Below, piece after piece: positions 15,865-22,934 of a stretch of DNA of 34,700 nt; positions within the stretch are counted from its first letter, which is position 1, and each line of letters starts with the position of its first letter. The notes below the pieces were generated by a model that saw only the letters and a list, made by a program, of their open reading frames with translations, ran no database searches and had not been told where the DNA came from. This DNA is from Phycisphaerales bacterium. Its GTDB lineage: Bacteria > Planctomycetota > Phycisphaerae > Phycisphaerales > UBA1924. The DNA lies in assembly GCA_015487555.1 (NCBI GenBank), contig WFPK01000033.1, forward strand, positions 1 through 34,700, read 5' to 3'. The position numbers and the translations under genes were made by a program.

Positions 15865-16701
15865 ATGAATACCCACGCACAAACATCCCGATCTGCCCTT
15901 GACCTCTCGGTCGTCGCCCCGGCCCACAATGAGGAAGAGAACATCGACGAGCTCGTCAAACAGGTCGGCGATGCCCTGACCCCCCTCGAAATCGCTTTCG
16001 AGTTCATCATCGTCGATGACGGCTCGACTGACACCACCAAATCCAAAATACTCGCCCATCGCCCCAATCGCCCCTGGGTCCGGTGCGTCTCGATGACCAA
16101 CACCCCCAAAGGCTCAGGAAACGGACAATCCGCAGCCTTCCACGCCGGGTTCCGCGCCGCCCAAGGCAAGCTCATCGCCGTCCTCGATGCCGACCTCCAG
16201 AACGACCCCGCCGACATCCCCGCGATGCTCAAGCTCATGGAAGACACCGGCGCCGATTTCGTCCAAGGCGATCGCTCCGCTGCTCGCGCCCAAGGCGATG
16301 CCAAAATCCGCCAGATCGGATCATGGGTCGGACGCAAGTTCCGCCTGTGGGTCCTCGGCGACACCATCCGCGATACCGGATGCTCACTTCGCGTAATGAA
16401 ACGCGAGATCGCACTGCGCCTGCCTCTCGAGTTCAAAGGCATGCACCGGTTCATCCCCGCCACCGCCCGCCATCTGGGCTACACCGTGATCGAGATGCCC
16501 GTTTCGCATCGCCATCGCCACGCCGGGACCCCCAAGTATGGCATGGGCATCACCAAACGCGCGATCCCAGGATTGGTTGACCTCTTCGCGGTGCGGTACA
16601 TGCGCAATCGACGCCGGGCTGTGACATCCGTTGAAGCGACACACCAAGCGGTTGCCGAGCCCGCCCAAAGCCAATCGCAAGAGGAAGCCATCACCCAATG
16701 A
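15865..16701 (+). CDS. Family 2 glycosyltransferase, dolichol/undecaprenyl-phosphate sugar transferase type
   Basis: The 278-residue protein shows VVAPAHNEEENI (16-27), DDGSTD (51-56), the DAD metal motif (108-110) followed by LQNDP, and DTGCSLRVMKR, the set seen in polyprenyl-phosphate mannose/glucose transferases such as DPM1 and ArnC. It lacks the C-terminal transmembrane helices of ArnC; the tail is instead polar (QAVAEPAQSQSQEEAITQ). It probably loads a sugar onto a lipid carrier on the inner face of the cytoplasmic membrane. Its stop overlaps the start of the LAB_N gene by 4 bases (ATGA), so the two should be translated together, with the neighbour offering the membrane part. Confidence 0.9.
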   Translation: MNTHAQTSRSALDLSVVAPAHNEEENIDELVKQVGDALTPLEIAFEFIIVDDGSTDTTKSKILAHRPNRPWVRCVSMTNTPKGSGNGQSAAFHAGFRAAQGKLIAVLDADLQNDPADIPAMLKLMEDTGADFVQGDRSAARAQGDAKIRQIGSWVGRKFRLWVLGDTIRDTGCSLRVMKREIALRLPLEFKGMHRFIPATARHLGYTVIEMPVSHRHRHAGTPKYGMGITKRAIPGLVDLFAVRYMRNRRRAVTSVEATHQAVAEPAQSQSQEEAITQ

Positions 16702-17324
16702 AACCAGGCCCAATCATCGCGATGATCGCTCTGGTCTTTCTGGGGATGTGGCTGGTGCTTCAACCCGCGCTCTCACATTCGGAATCCGATCTCAAAGTCT
16801 CCGTCGGGGCCCTCGAGATCAGACTCGAACGCATCCAGACCAATGACGGACAACTCCACTACCGAGTCGTCGGCCCCGAGCACCTGCGATCGGACCAACT
16901 CCTCGATCCTGTCGAACTCGACACCTTCATCACCCAGCAAGTCGCCAAGTGGAACCAACGCCCCGCCCTCGAACGCCACTTATTAGGATTCTTCAATATC
17001 ACGACCTGGGGCACCTTTGGATGGGTCATGATCGGGCTCGTCGGGCAAAGCGCGTTCTTTGGACGCATGTTTGTCCAATGGATTATCTCCGAACGCTCGA
17101 AAATCTCGACCGTTCCCGAAATCTTCTGGTGGTTCAGCTTCATCGGCGGATTGTGCCTCTTCACCTACTTCGTCTGGCGCGTCGATATCGTCGGGGTGCT
17201 GGGACAATCGACCGGGATCGTCATTTACGCCCGCAACCTGCGCCTGATCCACAAAGAAAAGAAACGATGCACCTGCCAAAGACAACCAGGCACCGATGAC
17301 AAACCCGCACCGGCAGCCACCTAA
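16698..17324 (+). CDS. Lipid-A-disaccharide-synthase N-terminal-domain (LAB_N) membrane protein
   Basis: The 208-residue product has an N-terminal helix (IIAMIALVFLGMWLVLQPAL), an extracytoplasmic stretch, then a three-helix LAB_N domain with its typical signature: GQSAFFGRMFVQWIISER, FWWFSFIGG and GVLGQSTGIVIYARNLRLI. The tail is basic and cysteine-containing (KEKKRCTCQRQ). LAB_N proteins are often encoded beside polyprenyl-phosphate sugar transferases and are thought to belong to lipid A or envelope glycolipid modification. The overlap with the upstream transferase supports such a pair. The exact reaction is unknown. Confidence 0.88.
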   Translation: MKPGPIIAMIALVFLGMWLVLQPALSHSESDLKVSVGALEIRLERIQTNDGQLHYRVVGPEHLRSDQLLDPVELDTFITQQVAKWNQRPALERHLLGFFNITTWGTFGWVMIGLVGQSAFFGRMFVQWIISERSKISTVPEIFWWFSFIGGLCLFTYFVWRVDIVGVLGQSTGIVIYARNLRLIHKEKKRCTCQRQPGTDDKPAPAAT

Positions 17325-17346
17325 CTGATCGGAAAAGGAATCCACC

Positions 17347-17976
17347 ATGCAACTCTGGATCGACAACACCCAACTCGACACAACTGACAATCTCGAAGCC
17401 GCCTTCGAGCTCGCCCGTCAACACGCTGAGGAACTCGGTCGGCTCATCGTCGACATCCAGGCCGACGGGCAACCCATCGACGATGCACTCCTCGATGCCC
17501 CGCCGACCGACGCTGCGGGGATCTCCGAGCTTCGGCTCACCACCACCGACCCCAGCGCCTTCCTGATCGAAACCATCCACAGCGCCAAAGAAGCCCTCGA
17601 GCTCACCAGCGAGGACCAAGCTGCAGCTGCCGATCAGATCCGCATGGGTGAACTCGAACCCGCGATCGAATCGCTCAAGGCGGTGCTCGAAGGATGGCAC
17701 GCGGTGCGTGATGTGGTTGGACAGGCCGGGGCCCTGGCCGAGCTCGACATCGACACACTCGAAATCACCGATGCCAAAGGCCAAACAACCACCGGGGCCC
17801 AGTGCGTCGATGCGCTCTCCAAAGCCCTCGCCGAGGTGCGAAGCTGCTTAGAAAAATCCGACTGGGCATCGCTCGGCGACGCGATCGAATACGATCTCGA
17901 AGACCAGGCCAACATCTGGAACGCCCTGCTCGATACCATGATCGCCTCCATTTCTTCAAACTCAACAAAGGGCTGA
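17347..17976 (+). CDS. Unrecognised cytosolic protein, first of a pair
   Basis: I do not recognise this 209-residue protein. The first 75 residues look like a small alpha/beta domain (MQLWIDNTQLD, LGRLIVDIQADGQPIDDALL, ELRLTTTD). The rest is strongly helical and acidic, with heptad-like stretches (LELTSEDQAAAADQIRMGEL and CVDALSKALAEVRSCLEK). No signal peptide or membrane helix is present. AAAAGGAA lies 8 bases before the ATG. It follows the LAB_N gene by 22 bases and precedes the next unrecognised gene by a few bases, so all four plus-strand genes from 15865 may form one transcript. Confidence 0.75.
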   Translation: MQLWIDNTQLDTTDNLEAAFELARQHAEELGRLIVDIQADGQPIDDALLDAPPTDAAGISELRLTTTDPSAFLIETIHSAKEALELTSEDQAAAADQIRMGELEPAIESLKAVLEGWHAVRDVVGQAGALAELDIDTLEITDAKGQTTTGAQCVDALSKALAEVRSCLEKSDWASLGDAIEYDLEDQANIWNALLDTMIASISSNSTKG

Positions 17977-18012
17977 TCCCTGAGCGTTCAATCTCCCAAT
18001 TCGGTCGATGAG

Positions 18013-18681
18013 ATGATGGAAGCAGCGAGCGTTGCCCTTGCCAACAGCTCATACCTCGACGCCGCCATGTCCTGCCGCGATGCGCTCATGCTCGCCCGCA
18101 ACGCCAACGACTTCGCATCCATGGCCCGCATCTGCTTGCCCATGCTCGAAGCCCAGCGAGGCGTTCGGCTCAATGCCCTCGAAACGCCCACGATCATCAC
18201 CGCGACCAACTCGACCGACATCCCCGCCGATCCTCAGTCATGTTGTTATCTCTTCGCGCCCAACTTTGTCGGCGCCGACGCGAAACGATTCCGAGCAGCT
18301 GCCAATGATGCCGGGATCGGTGCCTTTGTCCTCACCCGCGAGCCAACGACTTCCAAAGGGCGCTGGCCGATCGTGGGCGTCGCCGATCGCGTCGTCCGCA
18401 TCCAGATCGACCCGCCCCCAAACAACCGCCCCACGCCCGAGTGGTTCGCCAGCGCCGCCGAGGCCCTGGGCGATCAGGCGATCCTCGACGCACAAAACAC
18501 AGCTGCCCCTGATGATCCCAAACAATGGATCGTCGACGATTTCCTCGATCGACTCGACGCGTGCCCTGAGCACGAAAAGTTCATCAAAGCCCTGGCCGAT
18601 GCGTGCCATGATGCAATCAATGCCCCATCGACCCCCCGCAAGCGCCGGCGCGGAATCATCGACGATCCGTATTCGTTCTAA
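18013..18681 (+). CDS. Unrecognised protein with helical repeat-like N-terminus, second of a pair
   Basis: The 222-residue product begins with helices that resemble a TPR pair (SYLDAAMSCRDALMLARNAN and DFASMARICLPMLEAQ). A Rossmann-like or alpha/beta domain follows (CCYLFAPNFVGADAKRF, IGAFVLTRE, VGVADRVVRIQID), and it ends in a basic patch (KRRRGIIDD). I can assign no family. Two ATGs at 18013 and 18016 are candidates. The frame is open back to 17977, where a CTG at 17980 follows AAAGGG, so an 11-residue longer form starting 3 bases after the upstream stop is possible. It ends just before a palindromic repeat that may terminate transcription. Confidence 0.75.
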   Translation: MMEAASVALANSSYLDAAMSCRDALMLARNANDFASMARICLPMLEAQRGVRLNALETPTIITATNSTDIPADPQSCCYLFAPNFVGADAKRFRAAANDAGIGAFVLTREPTTSKGRWPIVGVADRVVRIQIDPPPNNRPTPEWFASAAEALGDQAILDAQNTAAPDDPKQWIVDDFLDRLDACPEHEKFIKALADACHDAINAPSTPRKRRRGIIDDPYSF

Positions 18682-18692
18682 GCCCCCTCTTC

Positions 18693-18768
18693 AACGAGCC
18701 ACGGCCGTAAGGGAGTGGGCTTTCTGAGAAGAGCCAAAGTCAACCGCTTCCTCACAGTCGCGGCTCGT
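18693..18768. repeat. Imperfect palindrome, CGAGCCGCGACCGTAAGGGAG family, copy 1; possible two-way terminator
   Basis: aacgagccacggccgtaagggagtgg (18693-18718) can pair, with several mismatches, with the segment 18744-18768 that ends cagtcgcggctcgt. It lies between the convergent genes ending at 18681 and 18778, where a stop to transcription is expected. A perfect relative is at 21279-21362. Confidence 0.75.
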
Positions 18769-18777
18769 CCAGAACGC

Positions 18778-19830
18778 TCATCCCCCATCACGGGGCAGCG
18801 TCTCGACAATATTGCGCACAATCGCATCCGTATCAACCTGCTCGGCGCTGGCTTCAAAGTTCAAAAGCACGCGATGCCTCAGCGCAGGCAGCGCAATCTG
18901 TTGAATATCCTCGATCGCGACCGATGCCCGCCCATCGAGCAGCGCCAAACATTTGCCCGCGAGCATCAACGCCTGGGCAGCGCGAGGCGAAGCGCCGAGC
19001 CCCACAAACTGATTCACCATCGGCGTGGCAAACTCGCCAGCGGACAACGCCCCCTTGGGATGCGTCGCCAGCACGCACCGGATCGCATAATCGCGCACAT
19101 GCTCTGCGACGGGCACCTGACGCACGAGCTGTTGATGGGCGATGAGCCGATCCCCATCGAGCACCGGGTCGATCTGGGCTTGCTGGGCTCCGGTGGTCCG
19201 GATCACGATCTCGCCGAGCTCTTCGCGCGTGCCGTAGCCTACTTGTAACTTGAAGAAGAACCGATCCAACTGGGCTTCGGGCAAGGGATAAGTCCCCTCC
19301 TGCTCGACCGGGTTCTGCGTCGCCAATACAAAGAAAGGCGAGGGCAGCGAATGCGTCGTCGTCCCCACCGTCACCGAATGCTCCTGCATCGCTTCGAGCA
19401 GCGCCGACTGGGTCTTCGGCGTCGCGCGGTTGATCTCGTCAGCCAACAAAATCTGCGAGAACACCGGGCCGGGCTGGAACCGGAACGCCCGCTTCATCCG
19501 CCCGTGCTCATCTTCGGTTTCATCGACCACTGTCGTGCCGGTGATATCGGCAGGCATCAAGTCCGGCGTGAACTGCACGCGCCCGAACTTGAGATCGACC
19601 GCTTGGGCAATACTGCGCACCAGCAGCGTCTTGCCGATCCCCGGCACGCCTTCAAGCAAGGCATGTCCCCCAACAAACAAACACACCAGCGTCTGCTCGA
19701 TCGCTTCGCGCTGCCCGACGACCGCTTTGGCGACCTGCGTCCGCACGGCTTCAAAGTCTTCACGGAACTGCTTGGCCGCCTGGGCCACCTCGTCGGCATT
19801 CATCGGCACAGCTGGGTTCGATTCACTCAT
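18778..19830 (-). CDS. MoxR-family AAA+ ATPase
   Basis: The 350-residue protein has the MoxR layout: Walker A GVPGIGKT (61-68), Walker B ILLADEINRA (127-136), QSALLEAMQEHSV pore-side helix, sensor 1 ATQNP and the EGTYPLPEAQLDRF arginine-finger region. MoxR proteins act as chaperone-like ATPases that mature metal enzymes or work with vWA proteins at the membrane. The usual neighbours (DUF58, BatA, transglutaminase) are absent here, although a BatA/vWA gene lies 4.4 kb away on the same strand. It is transcribed away from the tRNA gene, past that gene's terminator. Confidence 0.93.
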   Translation of the reverse strand: MSESNPAVPMNADEVAQAAKQFREDFEAVRTQVAKAVVGQREAIEQTLVCLFVGGHALLEGVPGIGKTLLVRSIAQAVDLKFGRVQFTPDLMPADITGTTVVDETEDEHGRMKRAFRFQPGPVFSQILLADEINRATPKTQSALLEAMQEHSVTVGTTTHSLPSPFFVLATQNPVEQEGTYPLPEAQLDRFFFKLQVGYGTREELGEIVIRTTGAQQAQIDPVLDGDRLIAHQQLVRQVPVAEHVRDYAIRCVLATHPKGALSAGEFATPMVNQFVGLGASPRAAQALMLAGKCLALLDGRASVAIEDIQQIALPALRHRVLLNFEASAEQVDTDAIVRNIVETLPRDGG

Positions 19831-19856
19831 GCAGGCATGATAGTGGAAACCGCACG

Positions 19857-19888
19857 AAAAAACCGATCTGGATGGTTCCAGATCGGTT
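19857..19888 (-). terminator. Intrinsic terminator of the tRNA-Cys gene
   Basis: A perfect 12-bp stem (aaccgatctgga at 19861-19872 with tccagatcggtt at 19877-19888, loop of 4) is followed on the minus strand by six T (19862-19857). It lies 32 bases past the tRNA 3' end and just before moxR, so moxR needs its own promoter or readthrough. Confidence 0.9.
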
Positions 19889-19919
19889 CAATCGTTTGTT
19901 TACCAGCTCTTTCGAGTAA

Positions 19920-20004
19920 AGGCCGCGGTGGGATTCGAACCCACGGTTGGCTTTCGCACAACGGATTTGCAATCCGTCCCCTTAGACCACTCGGGCACAC
20001 GGCC
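19920..20004 (-). tRNA. tRNA-Cys (anticodon GCA) with a long variable arm
   Basis: The minus strand folds into a full cloverleaf: acceptor GGCCGTG/CGCGGCC with one G-U pair, D arm CCC/GGG, anticodon stem ACGGA/TCCGT with loop TTGCAAA (GCA), T arm GTGGG/CCCAC with TTCGAAT. The discriminator is U73, a cysteine identity base. CCA is not encoded. The variable region is 16 bases (TGTGCGAAAGCCAACC) and can form a 4-bp bulged hairpin with a GAAA tetraloop. Bacterial tRNA-Cys normally has a short variable loop, so this one has class II-like shape. Total length is 85 without CCA. Confidence 0.93.
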
Positions 20005-20036
20005 GACACGCGCACAAGACGCGAAATCGCAGAGGC

Positions 20037-20065
20037 ACAGTACAAACCACAGCTCCAAAGGTCAA
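20037..20065 (-). promoter_or_regulatory. Sigma70-like promoter for tRNA-Cys
   Basis: On the minus strand TTGACC (20065-20060) and TACTGT (20042-20037) are 17 bases apart. The predicted start near 20030 lies about 26 bases before the mature tRNA 5' end at 20004. Together with the terminator this makes a single-gene transcription unit. Confidence 0.6.
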
Positions 20066-20182
20066 CAGACCATCCCCATTTCCGCCCCCAAAACCCCACT
20101 TCCCCACCCTTTCCCTATCCACGATTCTGCATCGCCTACCCAAACACGGTACCATATCAGACGATTCAACCGATACCCCCCT

Positions 20183-21262
20183 ATGGACCATCACCCAATG
20201 AACGCCCTGATCTGCCCCCTCGCCATCGCAGCCCTCTTGCTGCCCAATACGCTGGCCAATGTGCCTGCCCGCGCCCAGAGCACGCCCGACGACCAATCCC
20301 CCGGGAGTCCCCAGCAAGTCGAAGCTGCCCGCGCGATCCTCCCACGCGTGGGGACAGACCTCACCCCCGTGATGCCCACACGCCCCAAGGTTTCAATCGC
20401 ACTCCAACCCGGGCTCACCGAGGGGCACGACTGGCTCGCCGATCTGCACGAAACCCTCGACGAGCCCACCGAACCCTCCACCCTCGCTGAGGGCGCCTTT
20501 GTGCTCCATCGCAAGGGACAACTCCTCCCAGGGCCCAGCGGGCTGATGATCTTTGTCCCCGACAAAGCAACCCGGCTCCCCGGCGAAGGCCCGGTCTTGC
20601 TCATGCCCTGCCGGACACTCGAAGAGCTCGAAACCCAATGGTCAGGACAACCCGTCGAAGTCTCAGGCGAAATCTTCACCTACCACAACCGAAACCAACT
20701 CCTCCTCTCGGCCTACCGCATCGCACCATCGCACCACGAACCCGCTGACCAATCGCCCGCCGAGCCGACCGATCCCTCAGCGGAACAATCCCCAGAAGAC
20801 CCCGAGCCCGCTTCGATCGAGGATGATCCCGATGTCCGCGACCTGCTCGACGAGCTCGAGTTCAACATCAAACCCGCTGACGATGCCAACGATTCTGCCC
20901 GCCGGATCCTCGAACCAATCTCAGGGCAAACCACCCGTCGGCCACAGATGACGCGGGTCACATCGACCAACGGGCTCGACGAGGGCACCCTGATCCTCCG
21001 CAGACCCGGGCGCATGATCCGCAATGCTTCGGGCGCGTGGGCGATTGTGTTCGATCATGATGATCCAGACGCACCCGACAGGATCGAGCTGATCGTCGAG
21101 CCTTGCACCATGCTCATGCGAATGGAACAGATCGCGATGCAGACCGGCGATGCGGGGAAGCTCCTGGTCTCGGGGCGCATCTATACCTACAAGGGCGCCC
21201 ACTACATCCTCCCCACCCTCATGCAGCGTGTTCGCCCGCAGGGAATCAACTCGCTGCAATAA
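20183..21262 (+). CDS. Exported protein with two repeated domains, unknown function
   Basis: The product (359 residues from 20183, 354 from the ATG at 20198) has a signal peptide (MNALICPLAIAALLLPNTLA) with cleavage near ARAQ. Two similar domains are visible. The first runs from EGAFVLHRKGQLL to VEVSGEIFTYHNRNQLLL. The second runs from EGTLILRRPGRMI to LLVSGRIYTYKGAHYILPT. Each has a central MPCRTLEELE or VEPCTMLMRMEQ segment, and an acidic linker separates them. The VSGxIYTYxxxxY strand pattern suggests an OB-like or beta-barrel fold. No enzyme motif is present. The frame runs back into the antisense of tRNA-Cys; that part is not protein. Confidence 0.8.
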   Translation: MDHHPMNALICPLAIAALLLPNTLANVPARAQSTPDDQSPGSPQQVEAARAILPRVGTDLTPVMPTRPKVSIALQPGLTEGHDWLADLHETLDEPTEPSTLAEGAFVLHRKGQLLPGPSGLMIFVPDKATRLPGEGPVLLMPCRTLEELETQWSGQPVEVSGEIFTYHNRNQLLLSAYRIAPSHHEPADQSPAEPTDPSAEQSPEDPEPASIEDDPDVRDLLDELEFNIKPADDANDSARRILEPISGQTTRRPQMTRVTSTNGLDEGTLILRRPGRMIRNASGAWAIVFDHDDPDAPDRIELIVEPCTMLMRMEQIAMQTGDAGKLLVSGRIYTYKGAHYILPTLMQRVRPQGINSLQ

Positions 21263-21278
21263 TTTCAACAATCCCCCC

Positions 21279-21362
21279 AACGAGCCGCGACCGTAAGGGA
21301 GCGGTCTTTTCTTGCGCAATGTGTCCAAAAGAAAGACCGCTCCCTTACGGTCGCGGCTCGTT
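21279..21362. repeat. 31-bp perfect inverted repeat, CGAGCCGCGACCGTAAGGGAG family, copy 2
   Basis: Arms 21279-21309 and 21332-21362 are perfect reverse complements with a 22-base loop. Relative to the plus strand the left arm ends in GGTCTTT, so in RNA a very strong stem forms. It lies between the convergent exported-protein gene and nuoH, and may terminate both. The relative at 18693-18768 is degenerate. Confidence 0.9.
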
Positions 21363-21370
21363 TCGTACTC

Positions 21371-21410
21371 AATCACACGCACTCACATGCAATCACATGC
21401 ACTCACACCG
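21371..21410. repeat. Tandem 10-base repeats at the nuoH 3' end
   Basis: Four successive decamers (aatcacacgc, actcacatgc, aatcacatgc, actcacaccg) differ at one to three positions. The nuoH stop codon lies within the last one, so the array may have altered the C-terminal residues of NuoH. Confidence 0.7.
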
Positions 21411-22806
21411 TCGAGACACTGCCCTGCACCGGACGATCCTCGATCGCCAGCCCAATCGTTGGGTTGGTGATGATCCGCTCGCCCTCCATCGGGCTATAAC
21501 GCGACCCATACAACGGAATCTTCCGGTTGAGCGTCGAACGACCAAAGGCTTTGGCCAGTGCATACCGGGCGATCAGAATCACCACCAGCATCCCTGCATT
21601 GACTGCGAGCATCGGAACGACGCTTGTGGCACCAAAGTAGACCATGATCGAAGTCACCACGAGCATCAGCATCCCCGCCGGGATCATCGCCTGCCAACCC
21701 AGCATCATCACCTGGTCGTACCGGATACGCGGGATCGTCCACCGCACCACGATCGCCAGACACACCAACAGCACCACCTTGAACGCAAAGACCCCGACCT
21801 TGACCAAGACCGCGAGCAACCCGGTGGCTTCAGGGCTCGTCAATCCGACCATCGGCAGGTGGTATCCGCCAAGGAACAACAACGCGAAGAACGCGCAGGC
21901 CGTCACGAGGTGGGCATACTCAGCCATGAAGAACAGGGCGAAGCGCATCGAGGAGTATTCAGTATGGAACCCGCCGACGAGCTCTTGCTCGGCTTCGGCG
22001 TTATCAAACGGCGCCCGGTTCGCCTCGGCGAGCCCACAGATGTAGAACAGCAACGCCGGCAACGGCAGGCTCCAGAGCAGCCATCCGTGCTGGGCCTGGT
22101 ATTCGATGATCTCGTTGGGGATAAACGACCCGGCGATGAGCAACGCACACAAGAGCGTCAATCCCAGCGGGATTTCATAGCTGATCATCTGGGCGGTCGC
22201 GCGGAGTCCGCCGAGCATGGAGTATTTGTTGTTCGATGCCCACCCGCCGAGGGTGACGCCATAGACCCCTAATGAGGCGACCGCAAGGAGATAGATCACC
22301 CCGACATTGGCATTGGCCCCGGTCACGATCACGGACTGGGCCTGGAGATGCCCGAAGAGGAACTCAGGGATCGCCCCAAAGATCCAAGGCAGCCCGAAGA
22401 GCCATTGGAAGAGCCCGATATCGGCCGCAGCCGGGATATCAAACGCCCCGCCCCAAGGCATAATCAGAAATCCGATCAACGCCGGGATCAACGCCAGCGC
22501 CGGGGCGAGCGAGAACAGCACCCGATCGACATTCTTAGGTGTAAAATCTTCCTTCACGAAGAACTTGATCCCGTCGGCCAAAGGCTGACCCAGCGCCAAA
22601 CACCCCTTGAGGAAACTCAACCAAGGCAACCCAAAGTCAAACCCGACCCGGTTGGGGCCGATGCGATCCTGGATGTACGAACAGATTTTGCGCTCGAGGT
22701 AGACCCCATAGGCGACGAGCCCGAGCACCGCATGGACGCCGACGATCAGCACGGTCGCGGAGATGATAAACTGCCAATCGATCAGGTCGTGAATGTACTC
22801 GCTCAT
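21403..22806 (-). CDS. nuoH: NADH:quinone oxidoreductase subunit H (NuoH), stand-alone gene
   Basis: The 467-residue integral membrane protein forms part of the quinone chamber of complex I. Family signatures are clear: YLERKICSYIQDRIGPNRVGF near the N-terminus, GWASNNKYSMLGGLRATAQMISYE and ANRAPFDNAEAEQELVGGFHTEYSSMRF, and RIRYDQVMMLGW. It is longer than the roughly 325-residue E. coli protein: about 20-40 residues are inserted after the third helix and the C-terminus adds one or two helices and a polar tail (YGSRYSPMEGERIITNP). GAGG lies 7 bases before the ATG at 22806. No other nuo gene flanks it, unlike the usual nuoA-N operon. Confidence 0.95.
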   Translation of the reverse strand: MSEYIHDLIDWQFIISATVLIVGVHAVLGLVAYGVYLERKICSYIQDRIGPNRVGFDFGLPWLSFLKGCLALGQPLADGIKFFVKEDFTPKNVDRVLFSLAPALALIPALIGFLIMPWGGAFDIPAAADIGLFQWLFGLPWIFGAIPEFLFGHLQAQSVIVTGANANVGVIYLLAVASLGVYGVTLGGWASNNKYSMLGGLRATAQMISYEIPLGLTLLCALLIAGSFIPNEIIEYQAQHGWLLWSLPLPALLFYICGLAEANRAPFDNAEAEQELVGGFHTEYSSMRFALFFMAEYAHLVTACAFFALLFLGGYHLPMVGLTSPEATGLLAVLVKVGVFAFKVVLLVCLAIVVRWTIPRIRYDQVMMLGWQAMIPAGMLMLVVTSIMVYFGATSVVPMLAVNAGMLVVILIARYALAKAFGRSTLNRKIPLYGSRYSPMEGERIITNPTIGLAIEDRPVQGSVSTV

Positions 22807-22934
22807 AGTGCCTCTATCGTAGCATCCATGCCTTGGCTGAGCCTCGAATGAACCGATCCGAGTGCCTTGGGCATCCAAAATCTTTTCGGCCCGATCGGCT
22901 GACGATCACCAATCATCCCCAGCTCAACCCCCAC

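Noticed and set aside
19928-20182. N-terminal extension MGFEPTVGFRTTDLQS of the exported protein
   Set aside because: It is the antisense translation of the tRNA-Cys gene, a well-known false coding signal; the signal peptide begins at 20183/20198.
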